Below, in pieces: positions 26,250 through 36,375 of a DNA stretch of 64,000 nt. Position 1 is the stretch's first letter, and every line of letters starts with the position of its first letter. The notes under the pieces are model-generated. The model was not told the origin of the DNA and made no database searches. It saw nothing but the letters and a program-made list of their open reading frames with translations. The position numbers and the translations under genes are program-made. The stretch spans positions 124,001 to 188,000 of the forward strand of contig NZ_JADEYQ010000002.1 in assembly GCF_022627575.1 (NCBI RefSeq). The letters are read 5' to 3'. Source of the stretch: Sphingobacterium rhinopitheci. Lineage in GTDB: Bacteria; Bacteroidota; Bacteroidia; Sphingobacteriales; Sphingobacteriaceae.

Positions 26250-27923
26250 TTATAAATCTACACAGTCAAATTGCACACCTACTACATATCCATTTGTAAA
26301 CATAAAATACATATATATAAAGTATCCATTTGCTGATGTTGTAAGTGCTACATCAGCAGTAGAATTGGCATTAGCTACAGATTGTGCGGCAGCCGGACCA
26401 TAAGACCCTTTAGGTGCAGCCCATACTAAACTTTGTGTTGTATTTGGATCACCAGACAATCCTGCTTCCGTATCGATCAAAAATGCTTGATCCGCAGATC
26501 CCCACGTAAAACCATTCAAATGTGTAAATGCAGCATACTTAGAATTATTAAATTCTATATAATCTACGGCATTACAGATAAAGTTGGCATCTAAAGCATT
26601 TAATGCCCCTGACACATTGTTTGTCAATCCATTGACTTTAGTCAACTTATTACTAGAGTAACCAATAGCAAAATAATCACTATTTACATTTGTTGGATTT
26701 GTATACACTAAATCAGCATTATTCCATGTCCATGAGAAACCACTAACCGCAACAATTGTAGGTGTTGAAGACACCAAACTCCCATTTATCACTTGCCACC
26801 TAGCAAAAGAATTTTGAGTAGCTAATCCTACCAATGGAGCAGTAATAATTGCATTTTTATTAATATCACCTATGACGGAAATTTTACGACCATATCCCGA
26901 ACCACCAGCATTCCACGAAATAAATAGTTCAGGCGTACTTGTGATAGAAGATAATTTCCATATATTAAATGTGTTGCCATCATTTGGTGCAAGATTATTT
27001 ATTAAAATATTACCTCCATCATCAGCAGTACTATAGAAATTACGAAGACTACCGCGTATAGCGCCTAATTCGATTTGACCTACTTTAGCACCCGTCATAG
27101 CATTGATCACCATACTATTTTCGTTACGTGTATTTAACACTACATATTGACCTGTTGCTGCGATACCTCCCGTAAGGTTGTCTACCGTGATACCAAGATC
27201 TGCCTTTAACTTTTTAGCAAATAAAATCTTTGCACTACCTGGTCTGATACCTTTAGCTAATTTTTTAGCTTCAACAACTTGCATGCTATAGGTTTTCTTA
27301 GCATCGCCAGCAGATGATACAACAAAAGGAATTGCTGTACTTAAATTTACAGAAGCACCATTTGATAACGACGCCGTAGCGTGACGATTCAAAGTATAAG
27401 TAACTCTTGGATTATTCATAACAGTACCAGGTACTAAAGAAAAATTCATCTTGTCACCTATAATAATAGCATCTACCTCTTGTGTAGCTCCTAAGAAATC
27501 TTCATATGTAACAGTAGCCGACAATACATCTGTATTACCTTTCTTATTCGCTACAATTACATAATTCTTTTGCTCGCCATTACCTGCAGTTACTGTTACC
27601 GTTATAGGGCTACTAAGGTCTGTAAAACCATCCAATGAAGGTGATATGCTAGCATCTACTGGTATAGATGCTTTAAGCAACATTCTCTTAAGATCCACTT
27701 CATTATCAGAGTTGATTGGATAATAATAATCTACATTAAGATATACTGTATCATTACTAATTTTACTATCAAAATATCTAGTACGACCATCACCTTCATA
27801 AGTCGCATAAAAATCTGCTATTTCTGTTTTATCATTAGGAGTCACAGTATCTGGCTTTGCACACGAATACATGAGCATGCCAACACCAAAAATACCTATG
27901 ATATTTATTAAAAACTTATTCAT
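26250..27923 (-). CDS. SusE-position surface lipoprotein (DUF5018-like)
   Basis: This 557-residue lipoprotein (signal to MYSC, Cys21) sits directly after SusD, the usual site of SusE/F-like glycan-binding lipoproteins. Two small Ig/cadherin-like domains (about 30-120 and 125-215; PITVTVTAGNGEQKNYVIVA and the similar AKKTYSMQVVEAKK) are followed by a large beta-rich C-terminal domain that may be a propeller. The layout is that of DUF5018-type PUL proteins. It is predicted to bind the target glycan at the cell surface. Confidence 0.7.
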   Translation of the reverse strand: MNKFLINIIGIFGVGMLMYSCAKPDTVTPNDKTEIADFYATYEGDGRTRYFDSKISNDTVYLNVDYYYPINSDNEVDLKRMLLKASIPVDASISPSLDGFTDLSSPITVTVTAGNGEQKNYVIVANKKGNTDVLSATVTYEDFLGATQEVDAIIIGDKMNFSLVPGTVMNNPRVTYTLNRHATASLSNGASVNLSTAIPFVVSSAGDAKKTYSMQVVEAKKLAKGIRPGSAKILFAKKLKADLGITVDNLTGGIAATGQYVVLNTRNENSMVINAMTGAKVGQIELGAIRGSLRNFYSTADDGGNILINNLAPNDGNTFNIWKLSSITSTPELFISWNAGGSGYGRKISVIGDINKNAIITAPLVGLATQNSFARWQVINGSLVSSTPTIVAVSGFSWTWNNADLVYTNPTNVNSDYFAIGYSSNKLTKVNGLTNNVSGALNALDANFICNAVDYIEFNNSKYAAFTHLNGFTWGSADQAFLIDTEAGLSGDPNTTQSLVWAAPKGSYGPAAAQSVANANSTADVALTTSANGYFIYMYFMFTNGYVVGVQFDCVDL

Positions 27924-27940
27924 AATCTATCGGTTTAATT

Positions 27941-29635
27941 TTACCAGCCTTTAATCTGTGTTAATGCCAAGTTTACTTGTATTTCGCCTTCCGGAATTGG
28001 TAGATAATACAATCTACTAGAGAAACTTCTATCTAGATTATCTGCAGGAACAACAGTATATGTAAACCCTGTATCATTAGGTTCAATTTTATGCCCTGTC
28101 ACACGAATTCCATTTAAAGTAATATGTGCCTTTCTCCAGCGTCTAAGATCCCAAAAACGATGACCTTCAAATGCTAACTCTACCTTTCTTTCGTGCTCTA
28201 TGGCCGTTAATGCAGTAGCTGCAGTATTAAAAGTTACGTTATTAATACCTCTCTTAGCTCTCAACTCAGACAATGTAGCTGCTGCACCTTGGTAATCTTC
28301 CAATCCTGCTTTCGCTTCAGCTAAATTTAAATACACTTCACCAAGACGAAGCTCAATCCAGCTTTGTGTACTTTTATTCACAGCAAACGTAGTATTAGCC
28401 GTGTCTAACAATTTCTTGGCATAATAGCCTGTTACTGTTTTACGAGGCTCAGCACTTTCACCATACAACGCAAATCCATCGATCGGATCAGTCGTAGAGG
28501 TATTCATAGTGCGTCCTTTCCAAGTAGCACCATTGTGAAGAATAGTTGCATAAAAACGAGGCTCTCTGTCTTTATATGGGTTGGCGGCATGTGTAGCATT
28601 TGCCCAAGAGAACTTAGTACCATCTGCCATTTCATACTCATTCACTAACTCTGCTGTTGGAACACCATACACCATTGTATTACCATTATTATCTCTTGGG
28701 GGAGCATACCCAAAGTCATATTGATGTGTAATCTGTGGTGCCGAAAAGTCCACTCTAAAGATGGCTTCTTTGGTATTTTTATTTGAAAAAATTGAAGCAA
28801 AATTGGTCTCTAAAGCAAACTGCCCAGAACCAATTACAGCTTGGGCCGCATCGGCCGCAATTTGGTAAAACTCTTTGGCTCTACCTGTGCTAATCCCTGT
28901 TAGTGGATCATCATTATATTGCTTCAAATCGTACTTAGCGATCGACCCCGCGTACAATGCTACACGAGACAATAGCGCATTGGCCGCCATTTTATTAGCA
29001 GTACCTGCTTTACTAGTTGCTGCCAAATTTGCTGCTGCAAACTTCAGATCGTCGATCATAAAGTCGTATACCGCTTCTTCGCTAGACCTTGCATTATCCT
29101 TATTGGCATATTCATTAATATCTTTTAGAATAATTACTGAACCATGTAGCTTAGCTAACCAAAAATATGTCCATGCCCTTACAAACCTAGCTTCAGATTC
29201 ATATCTCAATTTTTCAGAGTCACTCAAACTTGATCTTTCGTACAATCCATTAATAAACTCATTGATACGACGTATACGCGTATATCCAGTGCTCCAATAA
29301 TTTAGGCCAACACTTGCGGGAGAAAATGAGCTCGAATTAGAAATCAATGTATTTACTGTACCATTACCTGAAACAGTAGACGTAAATTTCATGATATCAG
29401 ACAAGGCATCCATTGCATTATCATATCCTAATCCCGGAAAAAGACCAAATTGGAAATTTTTAAATTCTGAATAAAGACCACTTGAGTACAGATCTATAGA
29501 TATAGGATCAGTCCATACCACTCCTTCTGCAAGCCTATCTTGAGGCACGACATCAACACTACAGCTATTCATACTAAATACCACTGAAGTCATTAATGCC
29601 AAAGCACTATATTTTATTTTTTTATTGAATTTCAT
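27941..29635 (-). CDS. SusD/RagB-like nutrient uptake lipoprotein
   Basis: This 564-residue outer-membrane lipoprotein has a signal with MNSC. It has the SusD fold: TPR-like helices (YTRIRRINEFINGLYERSSL; YESEARFVRAWTYFWLAKLHG is the strongly conserved RA--Y--L segment) and the C-terminal ERKVELAFEGHRFWDLRRWR signature. SusD forms the lid over its SusC partner, whose gene ends 10 bp upstream. The pair delivers oligosaccharide into the periplasm. Confidence 0.95.
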   Translation of the reverse strand: MKFNKKIKYSALALMTSVVFSMNSCSVDVVPQDRLAEGVVWTDPISIDLYSSGLYSEFKNFQFGLFPGLGYDNAMDALSDIMKFTSTVSGNGTVNTLISNSSSFSPASVGLNYWSTGYTRIRRINEFINGLYERSSLSDSEKLRYESEARFVRAWTYFWLAKLHGSVIILKDINEYANKDNARSSEEAVYDFMIDDLKFAAANLAATSKAGTANKMAANALLSRVALYAGSIAKYDLKQYNDDPLTGISTGRAKEFYQIAADAAQAVIGSGQFALETNFASIFSNKNTKEAIFRVDFSAPQITHQYDFGYAPPRDNNGNTMVYGVPTAELVNEYEMADGTKFSWANATHAANPYKDREPRFYATILHNGATWKGRTMNTSTTDPIDGFALYGESAEPRKTVTGYYAKKLLDTANTTFAVNKSTQSWIELRLGEVYLNLAEAKAGLEDYQGAAATLSELRAKRGINNVTFNTAATALTAIEHERKVELAFEGHRFWDLRRWRKAHITLNGIRVTGHKIEPNDTGFTYTVVPADNLDRSFSSRLYYLPIPEGEIQVNLALTQIKGW

Positions 29636-29645
29636 AATCTAATAA

Positions 29646-32600
29646 TTAAAAAGTAATACTCGCTCCGAAAGCATAAATCCTTTGTTGAGGATAGAAACCT
29701 AAATTCACATTTGGCATCTCAGGATCGATAAATTTCATATGATCCCATGTAAATAAGTTTGATCCTGTAAAGAATACTCTTAGATTGCTAATTTTAGCTT
29801 TATTCATTATTTTAGCCGGAATTGTATACCCTAACTGAATAGATTTAAGACGTAAATAATCCCCTTTACGAATCCAACCAGAATTACCATTAGCATTGTG
29901 TGGCGACAATCCAACTTTGTTAGCTGTTAATCGTGGAAACTCTGCATCTAAATTATCAGGTCTCCAAGCATTCTCAACAATAAAATACGGGGAGTTACCG
30001 CTTCCATAAAATGTCTTTGTCCAAACCGTATTATCATGAACACCACTACTTATGCCAACAGCACCTTCATATTCACCGGCTAAAGACACATCAACAAGTG
30101 CAGCACCTTGAAGTAATGCAGAGAAATCAAAACCTTTATAAGCCATATCAATATTGAACCCAAACATCAACTCTGGTACATTTGAACGACCGATATAAGT
30201 TCTATCTCCATTAGCAGTAATACGACCGTCACCATTCAAATCCTTAAATCTGAAGAAACCAGGAGCGATAACACCTGAAGATGGAGATGATGTATTTTGT
30301 GCTTCTTCCCAAGTCTCAATAAAGCCGTCCGCTACATATCCTGTTTTACCACCAATAGGTCTTCCTATAGTGCTCAAGTTGGCAGGCGTACCATCAGCGA
30401 CGTCATCTCTTAATACTTTATTGCGTGCCCAGTTCAAATTACCTGTAAGACCTAATCTAAATTCACCAAATACTTTATTATACTTCAATTGCGCATCAAA
30501 TCCTCTATTATCTACTTCACCAGAGTTAACTAATGAAGGGAAATAACCACCTATAGAAGAAGGATAAAGATTCGCTACTCCTTTTAAGATACCAGTAGTT
30601 TTTCTGTAAAACCAATCAAAGTCAAAGGAGAAATTCTCTAAAAAGCGAGATTCGAAACCAACATTAAACATGGTAGATTCTTCCCATTTCAAATCTGGAT
30701 TAGGAATATTAGAACTATAAATTGCAGCTACTGGTTTACCATCAATCACCACAACAGGGGATGTATTTTGTACAAAAGTAGCCATATACGGGAATGTCCC
30801 TACTTGAGCACGATCGTTACCCGTTTTACCAAAAGATGTTTTTAATTTCAAGAAATTAATAGCTGTAACATCTTCAAAGAAATTCTCTTTAGAAATAACC
30901 CAACCTAAACCTGCACCTGGGAATATTTTCCAACGATTATTTTTAGCAAAGTTGGCAGATGCATCCCATCTACTAGCTGCCTCGAGTAAGTATTTCTCTT
31001 TATATGCATAGTTCAATTTAACAACTACCCCAGCACGAGCAGTTTCGGCATTTGACGATCCTGTTGAACTTATGATATCAGCCTCAGCCTTTGAACCATA
31101 ATTTATCTCATGAATTACTGCAATAGGAAAATTACTCGCTCCTGCAGCAAAGCCATTACCATTACCTTTATAGAATTCGTATAATGCTAATGCACCTACA
31201 GAGTGATCTTCGTTGAATACATTATTATATGCTAAACTTGCTTGTAATGTTTTAGCATAGTTGGCAGAAAAACTTTGTCTCAACGTAGTCTTAGAAATAC
31301 CAGGAATTAACGTTTGTGCTGAATAATCACCTGTTACTTGTTCTGTCCCTCTCATCATTGTAGCATAAGGCTGTGTCCAAACTTTACCTTCTTGTGAAGT
31401 ATAGTCATACGCGCCTTGAACCTTAGCAATCAAACCTGTTACACCAGGCACTTTTAATTGGATATTGGCCGTACCTTGAAATATATTCATCAAATATTTC
31501 TGGTATCCCGAATTTTCTACCGATGCTATTGGGCTCATCAACCCTGCAGTATTATTAACCGCTGTATACACCCCATTAGGTGCATATAATGGTATATTAG
31601 GTAACATTCGAGATGCCTGATAGAAAGGATTCATATAAGCCGTATTATCAGGAGATATACCCGGGGTATTGCTTTCCTGATTTCTAGCACCTAGATTTAA
31701 ACCGATAGACAAATAATCATTCAAATTGCTATTTAAATTCGTACGTACGTTGTAACGTTTGAAATTTGTATGATTGATGATACCATCTTGGCTCAAGTGA
31801 TTCACACTGGCAAAATATTGTGTATTAGCAGATCCTCCTCTTAGATTTAAAGCATGATGCTGCGAATAACTATTTTTGCCCGCTAGTATTCCCATCCAAT
31901 CGGTATTTCCTAATAAAGGATTCGTATTCGAACCATCTCTAACAGCATCAATCATTTCTTGAGAATATACATATGGCGCTATAGCACCTCCCATATTCAC
32001 AAGAGCATCATTATCCATCTCGATACCTTTATTATACCAAGACATATAATCAGGACCATCCAAAAACTCAGGTAGACGTGTATTTTGCCCAATATTTAAA
32101 GAATAATCATAAGATACTTTCGCAGGCCCTTGATTACCCATTTTTGTTTTCACTAAAATAATACCATTGGCAGCTTGTACACCATATGCAGCTGTTGCTA
32201 CAGCATCTTTAAGGATCGAAATAGATTCAATCTCATTAGGATCTAAATAAGCCAATGTTGAAGATGGTCTCTCGATATCATCAACAATCACCAAAGGCCC
32301 TCTATTTGAACCTGTTGTACCTATACCACGTATATACAAGGAAGCATTATCAGCTCCTGGTCTACCGGATTGTTGCAATGAAGTAAGTCCTGGTAACCTA
32401 CCCGCTAATGTGTTGGTAATATTCATCGCTGGAGCTTTTTTTATCTCATCTCCACTTATTTGTGCGACAGATCCTACCATTGTACTTTTCTTTTGTGTAC
32501 CATAGGCTACAACCATTACCTCGTCAATATCACTAGATTCTTTTTCCAGATCAATGGTTACTTGCTGATCTGATTTAATAGATACTTGCTTAGTAGCATA

Positions 32601-32858
32601 TCCCATAAAAGAGACATTTAACGAAATAGGTAGCTTTTCTACATCTAACCGAAAATTTCCATTAGCATCGGTCATGCTTGTTTTTCCATTTCCTACGACT
32701 TTTATTGTCGCTCCTGGAATAGGTGTATTCTTTTCACCTTTTACAACTCCCCGTACAATAGTTTGTGCGTATGCCGCAAAAAATTGTGTAAGCATAAAAA
32801 GCAAACAGAATGACCTAAAAACAAAAGATTGTCTAAATTTTAGTTTTAGATAATTCAT
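29646..32858 (-). CDS. SusC/RagA-family TonB-linked outer membrane transporter
   Basis: This 1070-residue TonB-dependent transporter starts with a long signal sequence ending near AYAQ (residue 32). It then has a CarboxypepD_reg-like domain (GVVKGEKNTPIPGATIKVVG), the TonB-box/plug linker VVAYGTQKKSTMVGSVAQI, and a plug domain with the SusC signature (GRPGADNASLYIRGIGTTG). A 22-strand barrel follows, ending in a terminal Phe (ASITF). It imports an oligosaccharide bound by the neighbouring SusD protein. The gene follows the FAD oxidoreductase by 29 bp and is part of the same operon. Confidence 0.95.
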   Translation of the reverse strand: MNYLKLKFRQSFVFRSFCLLFMLTQFFAAYAQTIVRGVVKGEKNTPIPGATIKVVGNGKTSMTDANGNFRLDVEKLPISLNVSFMGYATKQVSIKSDQQVTIDLEKESSDIDEVMVVAYGTQKKSTMVGSVAQISGDEIKKAPAMNITNTLAGRLPGLTSLQQSGRPGADNASLYIRGIGTTGSNRGPLVIVDDIERPSSTLAYLDPNEIESISILKDAVATAAYGVQAANGIILVKTKMGNQGPAKVSYDYSLNIGQNTRLPEFLDGPDYMSWYNKGIEMDNDALVNMGGAIAPYVYSQEMIDAVRDGSNTNPLLGNTDWMGILAGKNSYSQHHALNLRGGSANTQYFASVNHLSQDGIINHTNFKRYNVRTNLNSNLNDYLSIGLNLGARNQESNTPGISPDNTAYMNPFYQASRMLPNIPLYAPNGVYTAVNNTAGLMSPIASVENSGYQKYLMNIFQGTANIQLKVPGVTGLIAKVQGAYDYTSQEGKVWTQPYATMMRGTEQVTGDYSAQTLIPGISKTTLRQSFSANYAKTLQASLAYNNVFNEDHSVGALALYEFYKGNGNGFAAGASNFPIAVIHEINYGSKAEADIISSTGSSNAETARAGVVVKLNYAYKEKYLLEAASRWDASANFAKNNRWKIFPGAGLGWVISKENFFEDVTAINFLKLKTSFGKTGNDRAQVGTFPYMATFVQNTSPVVVIDGKPVAAIYSSNIPNPDLKWEESTMFNVGFESRFLENFSFDFDWFYRKTTGILKGVANLYPSSIGGYFPSLVNSGEVDNRGFDAQLKYNKVFGEFRLGLTGNLNWARNKVLRDDVADGTPANLSTIGRPIGGKTGYVADGFIETWEEAQNTSSPSSGVIAPGFFRFKDLNGDGRITANGDRTYIGRSNVPELMFGFNIDMAYKGFDFSALLQGAALVDVSLAGEYEGAVGISSGVHDNTVWTKTFYGSGNSPYFIVENAWRPDNLDAEFPRLTANKVGLSPHNANGNSGWIRKGDYLRLKSIQLGYTIPAKIMNKAKISNLRVFFTGSNLFTWDHMKFIDPEMPNVNLGFYPQQRIYAFGASITF

Positions 32859-32887
32859 AATTTAATTAGCTTTATTTATAATATATT

Positions 32888-34741
32888 TTACCTCAAATCC
32901 CCGTTATAGTCGATATCTTTTTCAAACACATGCAAAAGATCCTCCAATAGAATACTCACCTCTCTTCTACTCAATATTGTATTCTTTATTATCTGCTTAT
33001 TTATATTCTCATTAATAAGAATGGATTTAACTTTATCTACTGTTAGATGAACACCTATATCATTCAATAAATTGATACATGCATCAACTGTCAATGCTGC
33101 CCCTGAAGCATTCCAATTTGATTTCAATGCTGGATAATATAATCTTAAGCCCTGCATTAACTCATATTCACTAATTTCACGTTCTGGATAAAACCAAGTT
33201 TGGTTAGCCCATTTATAAGGAACACCTACCCCCTTCAAAATACCCGTTGCACCGATTTGCTGTAAAATTTTGAAATGAGGATCTGTATTTGGGACATCAA
33301 TAAAAGGCATGATATAAGCCTTATTATCTAAAAGTGTATTTTGAACATCACGGATAGAAACATCTGAAGGCAGGACATTTTGTTGAACGGATAATGCAGC
33401 AAGCACACCTGCTGCCTGCCCAATACCTAATACCACTGGCTGTAGTCTAGTTGCGCCATTCACAATATTAGTCACGCCTATACTCTTTTCGGCGACGATT
33501 AAACCATCATAATCTTGCGGAACTAAGGATCCCATAGGTACATTATATGAAGGAACACGAATTTTAACAAAATCAATTTCTGGCGCATTACCATATTTAT
33601 AATGGTGATGATCTATTGTATAGTCACCAACAGCTACCCCCGTTTTGTAGTATGCTTCTGGTGTATCATAAGGTGTCATTACATGCTGTAAAGCAAATAA
33701 CGATTTGGCTTTTAACCTTCTTGATTCTCTATGATAAGGAATCATAGGAAAACCATCTTTTGTAGGATATTCGGTATAATCAATACCCAAATTTTTAAAG
33801 CCTAATTCATGTTGTATATAATATACAAAGCGTAAAGTCATCTGCTTAGCATCCTCCAAAAGTAGTGCGCGTTCTTCTGGAGTCTTCTCAATAATATTTA
33901 AATAAATATCATTACCCTTCTTAGGCCAGTTGATCATAAATTTATTGTTTGGCAGACGTCCATAAGTAAGCATCTTAAAACAATCATTATTATCTTTCAA
34001 TAATGTTGCAGGGTCAGAAACATCACAGCAACCTGCAAACTCTGCCTTATCATAATTTTTCGGTTTTTTGATTGTTTTATCCGTCCCCTTACCAAAATCC
34101 TTAAGTGTCACTACATAGGTAAGGTCTTGAACAATATCATTTGATTTATCTAAAGCAAAAGGTTCTTTAGTCAATTCTTTACTATCCATACCAAGATAAT
34201 AGGGTACTTTTAGATAAGCCATGACATCCCCCAATTCAGTCGCATCGATCAATACTTTAGATTCTATAGTCTTCACCTTAGCATCTTTCCCTTTAATCTT
34301 TACTTTCCATCCGCTATCCATTTTCTCTACAGCAATCCACTTCGTATTGAATAGCACTTTAATATTAGGTTCGGCAGCAACCATTTTTTGAAGAATGGAA
34401 TTCCCCACAGAAGGTTCAAATAAAGTATTGCTTACCCAGCCAGTTTCCACGGCCTCAGGTCCACCATAATAAGCATACAACTGATCACGAAACTCCCCCC
34501 AAAGCCCTGAAGGCATTTTGTGATTACCATCAATAGCAGACACCCCTGCAGCAGTTAACATTCCCCCCAACCATGGTGTCTCTTCTACTACCAACGTACT
34601 AACGCCCAATCGCGCCGATTGAATTGCGGCCATGGTACCGCTAGCGCCACCTCCAATAATTATAACATCTGTTTTTTGATACTCTTGCGCACAAATGACG
34701 ATAGGAAAGAACAATAGTACCTGAAGAAAGAATCGCATCAT
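32888..34741 (-). CDS. Secreted FAD-dependent oxidoreductase (PF12831-like)
   Basis: This 617-residue protein has a signal peptide (to about VICAQ, residue 19) and a canonical dinucleotide-binding motif, VIIIGGGASGTMAAI (GGGASG at 30-35). VVEETPWLGGMLTAAGVSAI follows, matching the FAD_oxidored family. Cys pair AGCCDVS lies near residue 230. The C-terminal 110 residues (FYPEREISEYELMQGLRLYY) resemble S-layer-homology-like helices. It probably oxidises a sugar in the periplasm; no RR Tat motif is seen, so where FAD is loaded is unclear. It is the first gene of the 15-gene operon; related proteins are found in many Bacteroidota glycan loci. Confidence 0.82.
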   Translation of the reverse strand: MMRFFLQVLLFFPIVICAQEYQKTDVIIIGGGASGTMAAIQSARLGVSTLVVEETPWLGGMLTAAGVSAIDGNHKMPSGLWGEFRDQLYAYYGGPEAVETGWVSNTLFEPSVGNSILQKMVAAEPNIKVLFNTKWIAVEKMDSGWKVKIKGKDAKVKTIESKVLIDATELGDVMAYLKVPYYLGMDSKELTKEPFALDKSNDIVQDLTYVVTLKDFGKGTDKTIKKPKNYDKAEFAGCCDVSDPATLLKDNNDCFKMLTYGRLPNNKFMINWPKKGNDIYLNIIEKTPEERALLLEDAKQMTLRFVYYIQHELGFKNLGIDYTEYPTKDGFPMIPYHRESRRLKAKSLFALQHVMTPYDTPEAYYKTGVAVGDYTIDHHHYKYGNAPEIDFVKIRVPSYNVPMGSLVPQDYDGLIVAEKSIGVTNIVNGATRLQPVVLGIGQAAGVLAALSVQQNVLPSDVSIRDVQNTLLDNKAYIMPFIDVPNTDPHFKILQQIGATGILKGVGVPYKWANQTWFYPEREISEYELMQGLRLYYPALKSNWNASGAALTVDACINLLNDIGVHLTVDKVKSILINENINKQIIKNTILSRREVSILLEDLLHVFEKDIDYNGDLR

Positions 34742-34837
34742 AGGTTTAATAAAAATAAGTAGTCCTTAGGTTATTTATAACAAATCGACCATAGATCAAA
34801 TCGTTAACGGGATCTAAATTACAAATAAAAAATAAAA

Positions 34838-34881
34838 ACAACCAATATATTATTAAAATTATTTAATAATATATTGGTTGT
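34838..34881 (-). terminator. Long-stem terminator of the MFS transporter gene
   Basis: ACAACCAATATATTATTAAA (34838-34857) pairs perfectly with 34862-34881 around ATTA. On the minus strand a U-rich tract follows. It sits 24 bp past the transporter stop and insulates the downstream FAD/SusCD operon. Confidence 0.75.
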
Positions 34882-34904
34882 CTAAAATATAAATCTTTAA
34901 AATC

Positions 34905-36179
34905 TTACTCTTGCTCATCAGCTTTTCGTAAAGGCACTAATACTGTAACGATAAAAGCTGGAATAGTAGCAATCATCACCCAAATAAAAAATTCTTTATA
35001 ACCAAGATAATCACTCAATATACCGCTCACCATTGAAGGAAGCATAAAACCCAAATTCATCAAACCGCTACCAAAAGCATAGTGTGCCATTTTATATTTC
35101 CCTGGTGCTATATTTTGCATCATAAACAATATCAATCCCACAAAACCAAAGCCATAACCAAAATATTCTATCACGACTGCAGTACCAATCACATACAAAC
35201 TAGTAGGCAACATAACAGCTAAATATGCATATGCCAAAAAGGGGATATTGAAAAATGCACATAATATCAAAAGAGACTTGCGCGTTAGTCCAAATTTGGC
35301 GATAAAATTACCGGCAACAATAGAACCCAATACAAATGCTATTGCCCCAAATACGCCATATAAAATACCAATCTCCGAAGTTGTCAATTCTAATCCACCT
35401 TCACTACGTGAAGCCTTAAAAAACAAGGGTATAATTTTGATAGCTTGTCCTTCAGCAAATCGATAGAAAACGATAAACGCAAGACTAAACCAAATATACT
35501 TTTTTTGAAAAAAACTGATTATCACATCTTTAAGCGTTGAAACACCTTGCTGAAAGGTAGACGTCTTTACATCACTTTCCGTTGACGGAATAGCTTTCAT
35601 ATTATAGAAACCCAATAATAGCATAATAATTCCATATGCAAACATGACGATCATCCAAGCAATATGTATACCCATTGTCTTCTCCAATTCGCCCGCTAAG
35701 TATACTAAAGCTCCTCCCGAAAAAACCTTCGCCACATTATAAAATGCCCCTTGCCAACCCACATATTTAGCTTGTTGAGTCTCCGACAATTCGTTTAAAT
35801 AAACACCATCTGCCGCCGTATCATGCGTAGCACCACTTAGTGCAATTATAGTAAAAACAGCTATCGAAATACTGAAAAAATGATCTAATTGTAAAGATAT
35901 CCCTACCAGTCCAAACAACAATCCTGTGAATATTTGAGTGATATATACAAAAAATTTACGTGTCTTGTAGAGCTCTAAAAAAGGCCCCCAAAGTGGCTTT
36001 AATGTCCATGGTAACATGATCAAAGACGTCCAGAAAGCAATCTTTGCATCGGATACGCCCATATTTTTATACATTATAGAACTTGCTCCAGAAAGAGCTA
36101 CAAAAGGCAATCCCATCGCAAACCATGTTGTAGGGATCCACCTCATTGGATGAACAGATTTTTTAGTAGTTTTATTCAA
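34905..36179 (-). CDS. MFS transporter (AmpG/PAT-like)
   Basis: This 424-residue inner-membrane protein has about 12 hydrophobic helices. It resembles the PAT/AmpG branch of the major facilitator superfamily: WTSLIMLPWTLKPLWGPFLE is the typical LPW--K-LWGP loop after TM2, and SGATHDTAADGVYLNELSE corresponds to the QD-A-DA loop of AmpG. AmpG relatives import muropeptides, and others import sugars. Divergent from the ROK regulator and beside the SusCD locus, it is the likely importer of the released sugar. Transmembrane count is by eye. Confidence 0.8.
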   Translation of the reverse strand: MNKTTKKSVHPMRWIPTTWFAMGLPFVALSGASSIMYKNMGVSDAKIAFWTSLIMLPWTLKPLWGPFLELYKTRKFFVYITQIFTGLLFGLVGISLQLDHFFSISIAVFTIIALSGATHDTAADGVYLNELSETQQAKYVGWQGAFYNVAKVFSGGALVYLAGELEKTMGIHIAWMIVMFAYGIIMLLLGFYNMKAIPSTESDVKTSTFQQGVSTLKDVIISFFQKKYIWFSLAFIVFYRFAEGQAIKIIPLFFKASRSEGGLELTTSEIGILYGVFGAIAFVLGSIVAGNFIAKFGLTRKSLLILCAFFNIPFLAYAYLAVMLPTSLYVIGTAVVIEYFGYGFGFVGLILFMMQNIAPGKYKMAHYAFGSGLMNLGFMLPSMVSGILSDYLGYKEFFIWVMIATIPAFIVTVLVPLRKADEQE

Positions 36180-36251
36180 AATAGGATAGGTTTATAGTAA
36201 AGTTTCATCTCGGATAGTATTGTAAAACTGGTCTAAATTATTCAATAAAAA

Positions 36252-36300
36252 CAATAACATCAAATTATTTATTAAAAAAAATTAATAAGTAATGTTATTG
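36252..36300. promoter_or_regulatory. Inverted repeat, candidate ROK operator
   Basis: CAATAACAT (36252-36260) and ATGTTATTG (36292-36300) form a dyad with a nested TTATTTATTAA / TTAATAAGTAA near-palindrome. It lies centrally between the divergent MFS and ROK genes, where an autoregulated ROK repressor would bind. Inference. Confidence 0.5.
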
Positions 36301-36375
36301 ACTCCAATTTTTTACAAAACTAGAGCTTTCACAAAAAATCTCATTATATTTACATAAAACTAATTATTACAATAC

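Noticed and set aside
28875..29300. 141-codon frame opposite the SusD gene
   Set aside because: Antisense to a certain SusD; no signal or family.
34742..34837. Promoter of the FAD/SusCD operon
   Set aside because: The region must hold one, but no TAnnTTTG with proper spacing is found; only a CGATTTG direct repeat of uncertain meaning.
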